Assembly: GCA_019115165.1 (NCBI GenBank)
Contig: DXEB01000055.1
Location: 1-40,208 of the forward strand
Length of the DNA: 40,208 bases
Direction: 5' to 3'
Source: Candidatus Anaerotignum merdipullorum
Lineage (GTDB): Bacteria; Bacillota; Clostridia; Lachnospirales; Anaerotignaceae
Shown here: one piece after another, positions 1-9,976 of the stretch
Position numbering within the stretch: the first letter of the stretch is position 1
How the letters are laid out: every line of letters starts with the position of its first letter
Translations under genes and position numbers: made by a program
Notes under the pieces: generated by a model
What the model saw: the letters and a program-made list of their open reading frames with translations, nothing else
Told to the model about the DNA's origin: nothing
The model's database searches: none

Positions 1-456
1 GATATTTTAGATGAATTAGCAGGAAATCCATTGAAATTTATCTTGTTTATTGATGATTTGAGCTTTTCTAACAACGACGACAACTTCTCTGCACTAAAAG
101 CTATTTTAGAGGGCGGTGTTGCATCCTGCGGCAAAAATGTATTGATTTACGCTACCAGCAATCGACGACATCTGGTTAAAGAATCTATGACACAACGACA
201 GGGAGATGACCTGCACCTCAATGACACCCTGCAGGAAACCATGAGCTTGGCAGCTCGTTTTGGATTGACGGTTACCTTCCAAAAACCAAATAAAGACGCC
301 TATTTGGATATCGTAAAGCACCTTGCCCTGCAATACGGCATACATCTGCCGGAACAAGAGCTATTCACCAAAGCAGAAGCATTCGCCATTCGCTGTAACG
401 GCAGAAGCCCGCGAGCTGCAAAACATTTTATCGAACTGCAAAAAGCAGGCATTTGA
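1..456 (+). CDS. DUF815-family AAA+ ATPase, 5'-truncated
   Basis: The reading frame is open from base 1 and ends at the TGA at 454-456, so only about 151 C-terminal codons are present and the start lies outside the window. The visible part reads as the Walker B-like stretch FILFIDDLSF, then an ALKAILEGGV segment and IYATSNRRHLVKES, which is the characteristic core of DUF815 proteins (predicted AAA+ ATPases). The P-loop must lie upstream of the window. The role of the family is not established. The gene is convergent with ilvD, from which it is separated by a shared terminator-like hairpin. Confidence 0.85.
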   Translation, partial: DILDELAGNPLKFILFIDDLSFSNNDDNFSALKAILEGGVASCGKNVLIYATSNRRHLVKESMTQRQGDDLHLNDTLQETMSLAARFGLTVTFQKPNKDAYLDIVKHLALQYGIHLPEQELFTKAEAFAIRCNGRSPRAAKHFIELQKAGI

Positions 457-684
457 TTTGGTCTTTACCACAGAACGGAACTATCTAATTGGAACTGATG
501 GCAAGAAAACAGTGCCACTGTCAAATCTAAGGCATCGTGTATATACTGCCCGCCTATCATCTCTTGATATCAGTCATGTCGCAAGATACAAGAGCTTTGA
601 TTTTATAGCAAATTCAGTATTATGCAAACATTGTTTCCATTTCTGCACACAATCTTTGACGCCAAGCTAAACCCATTACAAAAA
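457..684. other. Intergenic stretch after DUF815 gene, nothing recognised
   Basis: About 230 bases between the DUF815 stop and the bidirectional hairpin. A frame overlapping the end of the DUF815 gene (323-670) stays open here, but it has no ribosome site, no recognisable protein pattern and lies mostly out of frame over a real gene, so I do not call it. Confidence 0.5.
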
Positions 685-730
685 CCCCCTTTGACGATTA
701 TCCTCGTCAAAGGGGGCTCTCTTTTCCTTT
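680..730. terminator. Bidirectional terminator between DUF815 gene and ilvD
   Basis: Perfect 13-bp arms at 685-697 and 704-716 enclose a 6-nt loop. On the plus strand the hairpin is followed by a T-rich tract (718-737); on the minus strand it is followed by five T (complement of A680-684). It can serve both convergent transcripts, the DUF815 gene and the ilv operon. Confidence 0.85.
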
Positions 731-869
731 TTATTGTAGTGATGAATAGACCTTTCTGTTCCAATTTCTTGCAGCCATCTCCGTCGCGGCACTTGCAGCA
801 GTCTTTCTCTTTGATTGCCGCCTTTTATATACTGCATCCATTTCCGCATTTTTCATGGATGCGTATCCA
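717..869. other. ilvD 3' untranslated spacer
   Basis: About 150 bases separate the ilvD stop from the shared terminator. On the minus strand a short lysine/arginine-rich frame continues here (ATG near 856, stop at 731), but it has no ribosome site and overlaps ilvD out of frame in its longer version. I see no convincing gene. Confidence 0.4.
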
Positions 870-2543
870 CTATTGCATAACAGCCCCTTTGCTTGCCGCA
901 GAAACGATTCTGCTGTATCTTGCCAGCCATCCACTCGTCACCTTTGGTGCAGGAGGTATGTACTGCTTTCTTCTTTCTTCCAATTCCGCATCGCTCAATT
1001 TCACCTGAATGGAAGCATTGGGAATATCAATCTCAATCAGATCTCCGTCCTGCAGCAATCCGATTTCCCCGCCTGCCGCCGCTTCCGGACAAACATGACC
1101 GATGGATGCGCCTCGGCTGGCACCGGAAAATCTTCCATCTGTAATCAACGCCACGGACTTATCCAACTGCATGCCTGCCAGTGCACTGGTGGGATTGAGC
1201 ATCTCCCGCATACCAGGACCGCCTTTGGGACCTTCATACCGGATGACCACCACATCTCCTGGTTTGATTTCTCCTCGATAAATGGCAGCAATGGCATCGC
1301 TTTCATCATCAAACACACGAGCAGGACCTGTATGGCACAACATCTCCTCTGCAACGGCACTGCGCTTGACAACACAGCCATCTTTCGCGATATTCCCCCA
1401 AAGAACAGCGATGCCTCCTGTTTCGCTGTATGGCGACTCGATGGGACGGATAATGTCTGGATTTTTATTGTACGCATCTGCAATATTTTCTCCCAGTGTT
1501 TTTCCGCTTACCGTCATGCACTGTAAATTCAAAAGTCCTTTTTTCGACAATTCTGCCTGTACCGCAGGAATGCCGCCCGCCTGCTGCAAATCCACAATAT
1601 AGGTATTCCCCGCCGGCGCTAAATGACAAAGATTCGGTACTTTGGCGGAAATTTCATTAAAAATTTGCAAATCCAAATCCACACCTGCTTCATTGGCAAT
1701 TGCCAACAAATGCAGCACGCTGTTGGAGGAGCAGCCCAACGCCATATCACAAGCAACAGCATTGCGAATAGAAGCTTCCGTCAGAATATCTCTTGCCCGA
1801 ATATTCCGTTCCACCAATTCCATAATTTTCATGCCTGCATGTTTTGCTAATTGCAGTCTGGCACTGGAAACCGCCGGAATCGTACCATTGCCGGGCAGTG
1901 CAATGCCGATGGCTTCACATAGACAGTTCATACTGTTTGCCGTAAACATTCCAGCACAGGAACCGCATCCAGGGCAGACATTTTGCTCAAATTCCTCCAG
2001 TTTCGCTTCGTCAATGATGCCAGCTTTTTTCGCTCCTACTGCCTCAAACATTTCAGACAAACTTTTATAGTTGTTGTCCACAATACCGGGCATCATGGGA
2101 CCACCAGAACAAACAATCGCAGGTAGATTGATTCTTGCAGCTGCCATCACCATACCCGGTACAATTTTGTCACAATTGGGCACCAATACCAATCCATCAA
2201 AACAGTGTGCCATCGCCATGGTTTCCACACTGTCTGCAATCAATTCTCTGCTGGCAAGGCTGTACTTCATGCCAATATGCCCCATAGCAATGCCGTCGCA
2301 TACCCCAATGGCAGGTACTTCAATGGGCGTACCGCCCGCCATACGAATCCCAGCCTTGACTGCTTGCGCTACTTTATCCAGATGGAAATGCCCCGGAACA
2401 ATTTCACTGTGCGCAGATACAACGCCAATCAACGGACGATCCAACTCCTCTTTGGTATATCCCATCGCATAAAACAGGCTGCGCATGGGCGCTTTTTCCA
2501 CTCCCTGCGTAACTTGTGCGCTTCTCAAATCTTCTTTTTTCAT
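870..2543 (-). CDS. ilvD: Dihydroxyacid dehydratase
   Basis: 557 aa, the usual length. It dehydrates 2,3-dihydroxy-isovalerate and 2,3-dihydroxy-3-methylvalerate to the 2-oxoacid precursors of valine/leucine and isoleucine in the cytoplasm. The start [21 protein letters not shown] fits the family. Cluster-ligand signatures are visible: the CDKIVPGM motif near residue 123 and the [19 protein letters not shown] stretch near residues 191-209, plus the C-terminal DGRFSG motif. It is the last gene of ilvB-ilvN-ilvC-ilvD. It lies 240 bases downstream of ilvC, a gap that contains a terminator-like hairpin, so its expression may be separately adjusted. Identification is very secure. Confidence 0.97.
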   Translation of the reverse strand: MKKEDLRSAQVTQGVEKAPMRSLFYAMGYTKEELDRPLIGVVSAHSEIVPGHFHLDKVAQAVKAGIRMAGGTPIEVPAIGVCDGIAMGHIGMKYSLASRELIADSVETMAMAHCFDGLVLVPNCDKIVPGMVMAAARINLPAIVCSGGPMMPGIVDNNYKSLSEMFEAVGAKKAGIIDEAKLEEFEQNVCPGCGSCAGMFTANSMNCLCEAIGIALPGNGTIPAVSSARLQLAKHAGMKIMELVERNIRARDILTEASIRNAVACDMALGCSSNSVLHLLAIANEAGVDLDLQIFNEISAKVPNLCHLAPAGNTYIVDLQQAGGIPAVQAELSKKGLLNLQCMTVSGKTLGENIADAYNKNPDIIRPIESPYSETGGIAVLWGNIAKDGCVVKRSAVAEEMLCHTGPARVFDDESDAIAAIYRGEIKPGDVVVIRYEGPKGGPGMREMLNPTSALAGMQLDKSVALITDGRFSGASRGASIGHVCPEAAAGGEIGLLQDGDLIEIDIPNASIQVKLSDAELEERRKQYIPPAPKVTSGWLARYSRIVSAASKGAVMQ

Positions 2544-2783
2544 ATCTCATCGGGGGCGATCCTTACGGAATCAAGAAAGCGCCCAAAAACTAGATTGCCG
2601 GAAGAAAACACTTGTTTCCCATTGGTTTCTTCCGGCAAATGACAAAGAATCCTGACATCAGAAACGACAAGGATCAGCAAATCCACTCCTGGATGGGTTT
2701 ACCATTTTCATTGATTTCTCCTGTCAGCGATCATATTAGACGCTTTTTCGTCGAGGAATTCCCCTTCCTCCTTTTCTCCTGTA
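2544..2783 (-). promoter_or_regulatory. ilvC-ilvD spacer with terminator-like hairpin (possible attenuator)
   Basis: In the direction of ilv transcription the 240-base spacer contains first a possible 17-codon ORF with a good ribosome site (2711 to 2658), then a perfect 13-bp inverted repeat (2595-2607 with 2626-2638, 18-nt loop) followed by TAGTTTTTGG, then the ilvD ribosome site and start. The hairpin looks like a weak intrinsic terminator or attenuator before ilvD. I find no T-box signature (no TGGNACCGCG) here. Confidence 0.55.
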
Positions 2784-3830
<1,047 letters not shown>

Positions 3831-4346
3831 TTATTCTGAAAGACCCCGTTCAATGCCTGTAATTCCTGTCCGGCATACTTCGATGATGTCGTACTCTGCC
3901 ACCATTCCCATAAAGCCGTCCAATTTTTCAGGAGAGCCTGTCAGTTCAATAATCATACTATTTTGGGACAAATCAATGATTTTTCCTCTGTAAATATCCA
4001 CAATCTCGTGCAGCGCGGTACGTTGTTCTGCATTGGTACGGATTTTTACCAACAACAGCTCCCGGTACACACTATTTTTCATATCCAGCAGATAAATTTC
4101 CCGTACCACCTCCAGCTTTTCTGTCTGTGAAATAATCTGATGCAGGACATGTTCATCATTTTCGCTGGTTACCACCGTAATACGGGTCAACCCCGGCACA
4201 TGGGTTTCCGAAGCAGTGATGGTGCTGATATTAAAGTTTCTTCTGCCAAACAGACTGGAAATCCTCGCTAACACATTGGGTTGATTATCTACTAAAATAC
4301 GCACCACTTGTCTTGGGGCTTCTTTATTGACCTTGATTTCCGTCAT
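3831..4346 (-). CDS. ilvN: Acetolactate synthase small (regulatory) subunit
   Basis: 171 aa, normal length for the regulatory subunit. It binds the IlvB catalytic subunit, raises its activity and confers valine feedback inhibition. The N-terminal ACT domain is visible (RILVDNQPNVLARISSLFGRRNFNI, roughly residues 16-40; described in two parts by its VLARISSLF core), followed by the C-terminal ALS_ss_C domain. An AGAGGAGG ribosome site lies about 9 bases before the ATG. It is 25 bases downstream of ilvB, consistent with co-expression at matched levels. Confidence 0.95.
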   Translation of the reverse strand: MTEIKVNKEAPRQVVRILVDNQPNVLARISSLFGRRNFNISTITASETHVPGLTRITVVTSENDEHVLHQIISQTEKLEVVREIYLLDMKNSVYRELLLVKIRTNAEQRTALHEIVDIYRGKIIDLSQNSMIIELTGSPEKLDGFMGMVAEYDIIEVCRTGITGIERGLSE

Positions 4347-4371
4347 GTCTTCGCCTCCTCTTTTGTATCGT

Positions 4372-6036
4372 TCAATTCAAGATGATATCTTCTACCGTAC
4401 CACCATTGGGTATCATCGGAAGTACTTTTTCTTCCTGATCAATGATGCATTCAATCCATACCGGTCCCGTTTCTTTGAGTGCCTGTGCAAAAGCATCTCG
4501 GAACGCCTGCGGCGTTTCTGCCCGGAACCCCTTCACACCAAACCCTTCCGCTACCTTCACAAAATCCGTCTTGCGATTCGGTGTCGTCGCACAATACCGC
4601 CGCTCATAGAAAGAGCTTTGCCACTGATATACCATTCCCAGAACATGATTATTCATAATCACGGTAATAATCGGAAGCCCTTCACTGACTGCCGTACATC
4701 CTTCATTCAAATTCATATGAAACGACGCATCTCCGGTAAAATGTATCACTCGTTTATCCGGACATCCCACCTGTGCACCGATCGCAGCACCGTAACCGAA
4801 ACCCATCGTTCCCAGACCGCCGCTGGTCAAGAATGCTTTTGTGTTGCGGTGTTTGATAAACTGAGCCGCCCACATCTGATGCTGTCCCACATCTGTCACA
4901 TAAATGGTTTCTTTATCCGTCATGTCACACACAGATTCAATAATTTCTCTGGGATGCATTTTCGCTTGCGGACACTGGACCATCACAGATTGTGCTTTCC
5001 ATTGTGCGATCTGCTCCAACCAACCCGAACGTTTTTGATCCTCTACCAGCGGCAACAGCTGTTCCAAAAAATATTTCACATCCGATAATATACTCAGCTC
5101 TACAATAACATTTTTATTGATTTCGCTCTCGTCAATATCTACCTGAATTTTCACAGCATCCTTCGCAAATTTTTCCATATTCAGCGCTACTCTGTCAGAA
5201 AACCGCGTACCGAGTGCCAGGACCAAATCCGCCTGATCCACCGCTTTATTTGCCGCAACGCTTCCGTGCATCCCAATCATTCCCAAAGCGCGTTCTTCCT
5301 GATATCCAATGATACCGGCAGCCATCATCGTATAAGTAACGGGAATATCTCCTTTCTCCATCAACCGATGCAGTTCTTGTACCGCATCCGATGCCGCCAC
5401 ACCGCCGCCGCAGTAAATGACTGGTCGTTTTGCCTGATTGAGATACGCCGCCGCTTTCTCTACTTCCTCCCGTTCCGCCTTTGGCAGCGCCACATTGGAG
5501 GACGGCGTTGGACATGGTTCAAAAGCAACCATCGCCGCAGTCACATCCTTTGTCACATCCACCAATACCGGTCCCTTTCTCCCGGTTTGGGCAATTCGGA
5601 ATGCCTCCCGCATGGCATGCGCCAAATCTTCAACACGGTTGACAAAAAAGTTGTGCTTGGTAATCGGCATTGTAATACCAGTGATATATACTTCCTGAAA
5701 GGCATCTCTACCAATCAGGCTATTTGCTACATTCGATGTAATGGCAACCATAGGAATACTGTCCATAAACGCAGTTGCAATTCCCGTCACCAGATTGGTT
5801 GCTCCGGGACCGCTTGTGGCAAACACCACGCCGGTTTTTCCCGTCGCTCTTGCATATCCGTCTGCCGCATGTGCTGCTCCCTGTTCATGGGCTGTCAGCA
5901 CGTGCCGAATTCGGTTTTGATAGGAATACAGTGTGTCATAAATGTTCAGCGCAGCGCCTCCGGGATATCCAAAAACGGTGTCCACGCCCTGTTCCAACAA
6001 AATTTCCATGATCACTTGTGATCCTGTCATCTTCAT
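4372..6036 (-). CDS. ilvB: Acetolactate synthase large (catalytic) subunit
   Basis: 554 aa from the chosen start MKMTGSQVIMEIL. It condenses two pyruvates, or pyruvate and 2-oxobutyrate, using thiamine diphosphate, FAD and Mg2+. The catalytic-glutamate region AHEQGAAHAADGYARATGK lies near residue 50 and the thiamine-diphosphate motif in the C-terminal third. That motif begins GDASF rather than the common GDGSF and ends IMNN. The frame is open back to an ATG at 6111, but the promoter -10 is at 6110-6115, so that ATG lies at or above the transcription start; an AGGGA ribosome site precedes the ATG at 6036. It is the first gene of the ilv operon, divergent from leuA. Confidence 0.96.
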   Translation of the reverse strand: MKMTGSQVIMEILLEQGVDTVFGYPGGAALNIYDTLYSYQNRIRHVLTAHEQGAAHAADGYARATGKTGVVFATSGPGATNLVTGIATAFMDSIPMVAITSNVANSLIGRDAFQEVYITGITMPITKHNFFVNRVEDLAHAMREAFRIAQTGRKGPVLVDVTKDVTAAMVAFEPCPTPSSNVALPKAEREEVEKAAAYLNQAKRPVIYCGGGVAASDAVQELHRLMEKGDIPVTYTMMAAGIIGYQEERALGMIGMHGSVAANKAVDQADLVLALGTRFSDRVALNMEKFAKDAVKIQVDIDESEINKNVIVELSILSDVKYFLEQLLPLVEDQKRSGWLEQIAQWKAQSVMVQCPQAKMHPREIIESVCDMTDKETIYVTDVGQHQMWAAQFIKHRNTKAFLTSGGLGTMGFGYGAAIGAQVGCPDKRVIHFTGDASFHMNLNEGCTAVSEGLPIITVIMNNHVLGMVYQWQSSFYERRYCATTPNRKTDFVKVAEGFGVKGFRAETPQAFRDAFAQALKETGPVWIECIIDQEEKVLPMIPNGGTVEDIILN

Positions 6037-6090
6037 GTGGCAGTCCCTCTCTTTCTTTTTTTCTTTCGTGTGTTTCCTTTGTTCATTTGT

Positions 6091-6156
6091 ACTTTTTTTG
6101 ATACACCCCATTATATTACACTTTTGCTAAATGTCAATAACTTTTTTTGGTGTATC
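6091..6156 (-). promoter_or_regulatory. ilvB operon promoter with repeated operator-like motifs
   Basis: On the minus strand TTGACA (6137-6132), a 16-base spacer and TATAAT (6115-6110) form a consensus sigma-A promoter firing toward ilvB. It is bracketed by two 17-base elements. ACTTTTTTTG occurs at 6091-6100 and again at 6140-6149. The first is continued as GATACACC (6100-6107) and the second as GGTGTATC (6149-6156), which are inverted copies. One element covers the predicted start site and the other lies just upstream of the -35, as expected for regulator-binding sites. The regulator is unknown. Confidence 0.7.
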
Positions 6157-6196
6157 TGCATAATAAAAAAAATACAATGTATTTACAAAAATGCAC

Positions 6197-6225
6197 TTGA
6201 CAAATTGTTTTTATTTTAGTACACT
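6197..6225 (+). promoter_or_regulatory. leuA operon promoter
   Basis: TTGACA at 6197-6202, a 17-base spacer and TACACT at 6220-6225 give a near-consensus sigma-A promoter with a predicted start near 6232. It is divergent from the ilvB promoter about 60 bases away and explains why the earlier in-frame ATG at 6191 cannot be the leuA start. Confidence 0.75.
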
Positions 6226-6231
6226 TTCTAT

Positions 6232-6379
6232 CATTCACAGGAAACCTGTGAAGCAGCTTTTGTCTGCCTGCCTTGGCAATCTTGCTACCTCCATCAGACA
6301 GGCAGACAAAAACGGACACGGGAACGTCCGTTGCAAAGCGTTTATACAAAAGACTCAAGATTCATGGAAAGAAGGTTTG
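6232..6379 (+). promoter_or_regulatory. Structured 5' leader of leuA
   Basis: The roughly 148-nt leader contains three hairpin-forming repeats. The first is a perfect 8-bp repeat around AAA (6234-6241 with 6245-6252) at the very 5' end. The second has perfect 13-bp arms (6258-6270 with 6299-6311) and a 28-nt loop. The third is AACGGAC/GTCCGTT (6311-6317 with 6326-6332), which can also fold with a GGAA tetraloop. None is followed by a U-run, so they are not simple terminators. I found no T-box motif, leader peptide rich in Leu codons with its own start, or known riboswitch consensus. Confidence 0.5.
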
Positions 6380-8092
6380 ATGAAAATGAAAAATTATGAA
6401 AAGTATGAAGTCGGTTATTTTATGCCACCAGAACCATCAATGCAATGGGTCACCAAAGATCATCTGGATCATGCACCCATTTGGTGCAGTGTTGATTTAA
6501 GAGACGGTAATCAAGCCCTAATCGTTCCCATGAGTCTAAATGAAAAAGTAGCATTCTTCCAATTTCTAGTATCTTTGGGATTTAAGGAAATTGAAGTTGG
6601 CTTTCCTGCCGCATCCGATACGGAATATGAATTTCTGCGTACATTAATTGAGCAGAATTTGATTCCAGACGATGTAACCGTGCAGGTATTGACACAGTCT
6701 CGGGAACATATTATTGCAAAAACATTTGAATCATTGAAGGGCGTCAAACGGGCAATTGTACATCTGTATAATTCTACTTCTCTTGCACAACGAGAACAAG
6801 TTTTCCGTGCTGACAAACAGGAAATTATTGACATTGCCGTCAGCGGTGCAACATTGATGAACGAATATGCAAAAAAAATGCCGGAAACCGATTTCCGTTT
6901 TGAATATTCTCCAGAAAGCTTTACCGGTACAGAAATCGACTTTGCAGAAGCCATCTGCAATGCCGTCATTGATATTTGGCAGCCGACTCCGGAGAAAAAG
7001 GTAATCATTAACCTACCTGCAACTGTATCCATGTCTATGCCGCATATCTATGCCGCACAGATTGCATACATGTCCCATCATCTGCACCGCCGAGATAGCG
7101 TTGTTTTGTCTTTGCATCCCCATAATGACCGCGGTACCGCGGTCGCAGATGCAGAGCTGGGTCTGCTGGCAGGCGGCGATCGTATCGAAGGCACACTGTT
7201 CGGGAATGGAGAAAGAACTGGTAATGTAGACATTGTCACCCTTGCCATGAACCTGTTCTCTCACGGCGTAGATCCAAAGCTGGACTTCTCTGATATGCCA
7301 AAGGTAGTCGAAGCCTATGAGAAATATACGGATATGAAGGTACATCCTCGTCAACCCTATGGCGGGCAATTGGTATTTGCTGCATTTTCCGGCTCTCATC
7401 AGGATGCGATTGCCAAAGGCATGAAATATCGTTCCGAACGTCATATGCACCGTTGGATGGTGCCGTATCTGCCTATTGATCCCCATGACGTAGGAAGAGA
7501 ATATGAAGCGGATGTCATTCGTATCAACAGCCAATCCGGCAAAGGCGGTATTGCTTATATTCTGGAACAAAACTACGGATTCCGTATTCCAATGAAAATG
7601 AGAGAAGAGATTGGCTACATGATCAAAGGCGTATCCGATCGAGGACATAAAGAACTGAAACCGGCGGATGTTTATGAAGCCTTCCGCATGGAATATATCA
7701 ACGTATTTGACCCGGTGGATATTACAGATGCTACTTTCCGGAAAAATTCCACTTATAAGGGAGACGATGGTTATACGGTAGATATCCGTGTACATATTGC
7801 TGGCACAGAATACAACTTTACTGCCTCTGGAAACGGTCGTCTGGATGCAGTCAGCAATGCACTGCGCCAATCCAAACTGTATAGCTTTGATTATACTTTC
7901 GTTACCTATGAAGAACATGCGTTGGAGGCGGAATCCAACTCCCGCGCCGCTGCCTATGTTGCCATCGCCGATAAAAGCGGGAAGATCTTCTGGGGAATCG
8001 GGCTGCATGAAGACATTATTCTGGCTTCCATCAACGCTCTGGTCAGTGCAATTAACCGCTTGAATAAAGTCAGCCATTTTATTACGAAATAA
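6380..8092 (+). CDS. leuA: 2-Isopropylmalate synthase, long LeuA2 type
   Basis: About 570 aa. It condenses acetyl-CoA with 2-oxoisovalerate, the committed step to leucine. The DRE-TIM barrel is marked by DLRDGNQAL near residue 40, [10 protein letters not shown] near 245 and [16 protein letters not shown] near 275; the C-terminal LeuA dimer domain (from about 430) is the leucine-sensing region. Length and sequence match the fungal-like LeuA2 form rather than the 510-aa LeuA1. The start at 6380 follows GAAGG by 4 bases; the in-frame ATG at 6386 has 10-base spacing and is equally possible. First gene of the leuACDB operon. Confidence 0.95.
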   Translation: MKMKNYEKYEVGYFMPPEPSMQWVTKDHLDHAPIWCSVDLRDGNQALIVPMSLNEKVAFFQFLVSLGFKEIEVGFPAASDTEYEFLRTLIEQNLIPDDVTVQVLTQSREHIIAKTFESLKGVKRAIVHLYNSTSLAQREQVFRADKQEIIDIAVSGATLMNEYAKKMPETDFRFEYSPESFTGTEIDFAEAICNAVIDIWQPTPEKKVIINLPATVSMSMPHIYAAQIAYMSHHLHRRDSVVLSLHPHNDRGTAVADAELGLLAGGDRIEGTLFGNGERTGNVDIVTLAMNLFSHGVDPKLDFSDMPKVVEAYEKYTDMKVHPRQPYGGQLVFAAFSGSHQDAIAKGMKYRSERHMHRWMVPYLPIDPHDVGREYEADVIRINSQSGKGGIAYILEQNYGFRIPMKMREEIGYMIKGVSDRGHKELKPADVYEAFRMEYINVFDPVDITDATFRKNSTYKGDDGYTVDIRVHIAGTEYNFTASGNGRLDAVSNALRQSKLYSFDYTFVTYEEHALEAESNSRAAAYVAIADKSGKIFWGIGLHEDIILASINALVSAINRLNKVSHFITK

Positions 8093-8108
8093 CAACAAAT
8101 TGTTTACC

Positions 8109-8153
8109 GGGACAGGTGCCGCATCCGACAGTTTGTCGCACCTGTCCCTTTCT
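8109..8153 (+). terminator. Hairpin between leuA and leuC, partial terminator or attenuator
   Basis: Perfect 11-bp arms GGGACAGGTGC and GCACCTGTCCC (8109-8119, 8138-8148) are followed by TTTCTATAT. The loop holds a second small repeat, CGACA with TGTCG (8126-8130, 8134-8138), that overlaps the right arm and could compete with it. The leuC ribosome site starts 12 bases later. Confidence 0.6.
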
Positions 8154-8175
8154 ATATCAAAAGGAGCGATTTTTT

Positions 8176-9435
8176 ATGGGTATGACAATGACACAGAAAA
8201 TTTTGGCGGCACATGCCGGATTGGACACCGTACAGGCAGGACAATTGATCCGCGCAAAACTGGATATGGTGCTGGGAAACGACATCACTTCTCCTGTCGC
8301 TATCAACGAATTTGAAAAAGCTGGCTTTACCAGCGTATTTGATAAAAGCAAAATCTCCATGGTTATGGACCATTTTACTCCCAATAAAGATATCAAAGCT
8401 GCAGAACAGTGCAAACAATGCCGCACCTTCGCACGTACCTTTGGTATTGATCATTTTTATGATGTGGGCAATATGGGAATTGAACACGCCCTGCTGCCGG
8501 AAAAAGGACTGGTTGCTGCCGGTGAATGCATCATCGGCGCTGACTCCCACACTTGTACCTATGGAGCATTGGGCGCATTTTCCACTGGTGTTGGTTCCAC
8601 AGATATGGCTGCCGGCATGGCTACCGGCGAAGCCTGGTTTAAAGTACCAGAGGCAATTTTATTCCGTCTGCATGGTTCCTTACAAAAATACGTCAGCGGC
8701 AAAGACGTCATCCTGCATATCATCGGTATGATTGGTGTAGACGGCGCTTTGTATCGCTCTATGGAATTTGTCGGAGATGGATTGCGCAGTCTGACTATGG
8801 ATGATCGCCTGTGCATTGCCAATATGGCCATCGAAGCCGGTGGAAAGAACGGAATTTTCCAAGTGGATGATATTACCCGTACCTACATGAAAGATCGGGT
8901 AACTCGCCCTTATACCGCCTACGAACCGGATGCGGACGCAGAATATATCCAAATTTACGATATTGATTTATCCGCCATCCGCCCTACTGTCGCGTTTCCC
9001 CATTTGCCAGAAAACACCAAAACGATCGATGAGATCGGAGAGATCCCGATTGATCAGGTCGTAATAGGTTCCTGTACCAACGGCAGATTATCCGATATGA
9101 AAACTGCTGCGGAAATTCTCAAAGGCAAAAAAATACATCCCAACGTGCGCGCGATCATCATTCCTGCTACGCAGGCAATTTATAAAGAATGTATGCACGC
9201 AGGTTATTTAGATATTTTCATCGACGCAGGCTGCGTAGTATCCACCCCTACCTGCGGTCCCTGTCTGGGTGGTCATATGGGAATTCTGGCAGCTGGAGAA
9301 CGCTGCGTAGCAACGACCAACCGCAATTTTGTTGGTCGTATGGGACATGTCACATCTGAAGTATATCTGGCAAGCCCTGCAGTAGCAGCAGCTTCTGCAA
9401 TCGCCGGTAGAATCAGCTGTCCGAAAGAAGGATAA
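8176..9435 (+). CDS. leuC: 3-Isopropylmalate dehydratase large subunit
   Basis: 419 aa, the short homoaconitase/LeuC form of Firmicutes and archaea rather than the 466-aa enterobacterial one. With LeuD it isomerises 2- to 3-isopropylmalate. The three [4Fe-4S] ligands are visible in GSCTNGR (near residue 300) and TCGPCLGGH (near residue 360). The start [15 protein letters not shown] at 8176 follows AAAGGAG by 9-10 bases. It ends 29 bases before leuD. Confidence 0.96.
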   Translation: MGMTMTQKILAAHAGLDTVQAGQLIRAKLDMVLGNDITSPVAINEFEKAGFTSVFDKSKISMVMDHFTPNKDIKAAEQCKQCRTFARTFGIDHFYDVGNMGIEHALLPEKGLVAAGECIIGADSHTCTYGALGAFSTGVGSTDMAAGMATGEAWFKVPEAILFRLHGSLQKYVSGKDVILHIIGMIGVDGALYRSMEFVGDGLRSLTMDDRLCIANMAIEAGGKNGIFQVDDITRTYMKDRVTRPYTAYEPDADAEYIQIYDIDLSAIRPTVAFPHLPENTKTIDEIGEIPIDQVVIGSCTNGRLSDMKTAAEILKGKKIHPNVRAIIIPATQAIYKECMHAGYLDIFIDAGCVVSTPTCGPCLGGHMGILAAGERCVATTNRNFVGRMGHVTSEVYLASPAVAAASAIAGRISCPKEG

Positions 9436-9464
9436 CAAAAAGGAGAAAAAGGAGGTTTTGTGCA

Positions 9465-9944
9465 ATGAAAGCGAATGGACGTGTACATAAATATGGAGAT
9501 AACATTGATACAGACGTAATTATTCCAGCAAGACATCTGAATACAGCAAACCATAAAGAATTGGCAAGCCATTGTATGGAAGATATTGATACAGAATTTG
9601 TGCATAAGGTCAAAACAGGCGATATCATGGTAGGCGGTTGGAATTTTGGTTGCGGTTCTTCCAGGGAACACGCTCCCATTGCCATTAAAGAATCCGGTAT
9701 TTCTTGTGTGATCGCAAAAACATTTGCGCGTATTTTTTATCGAAATGCCATCAATATCGGTCTGGCAATTTTGGAATGCGAAGAAGCCAGCAATAAAATA
9801 CAGGATGGAGACGAAGTTTCCATCGATTTCGACACTGGTGTAATCACTAATATCACTCGAAAGGAATCCTATCAAGCACTACCGTTTCCTGATTTTATCA
9901 AAGATATCATTGCAAAAGGCGGCTTGCTCCGTTCCATTCAATAA
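9465..9944 (+). CDS. leuD: 3-Isopropylmalate dehydratase small subunit
   Basis: 159 aa, short LeuD type, matching the short LeuC partner. It is the swivel domain that completes the active site. Signature segments are [18 protein letters not shown] near the N-terminus (its [12 protein letters not shown] core) and [14 protein letters not shown] near residue 63. A strong AAAGGAGGTT ribosome site precedes the ATG. It is followed 32 bases later by leuB. Confidence 0.96.
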   Translation: MKANGRVHKYGDNIDTDVIIPARHLNTANHKELASHCMEDIDTEFVHKVKTGDIMVGGWNFGCGSSREHAPIAIKESGISCVIAKTFARIFYRNAINIGLAILECEEASNKIQDGDEVSIDFDTGVITNITRKESYQALPFPDFIKDIIAKGGLLRSIQ

Positions 9945-9976
9945 TCAAATAATCAAAACAGAAAGGATTGTTTCCT

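Noticed and set aside
323-670. Plus-strand 115-codon frame overlapping the end of the DUF815 gene
   Set aside because: Half of it lies out of frame over a recognisable gene; no ribosome site and no protein pattern.
731-934. Minus-strand 67-codon frame at the end of ilvD
   Set aside because: Overlaps ilvD out of frame; ilvD already ends normally and no ribosome site precedes the inner ATGs.
6037-6111. 25-codon N-terminal extension of ilvB
   Set aside because: Its ATG overlaps the promoter -10, so it is not transcribed; the ATG at 6036 has a ribosome site.
6191-6379. 63-codon N-terminal extension of leuA
   Set aside because: Its ATG lies before the promoter -35; the encoded stretch overlaps strong hairpins and is not LeuA-like; a ribosome site precedes the ATG at 6380.
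7013-8098. 361-codon minus-strand frame opposite leuA
   Set aside because: Antisense shadow of leuA with no recognisable protein features.
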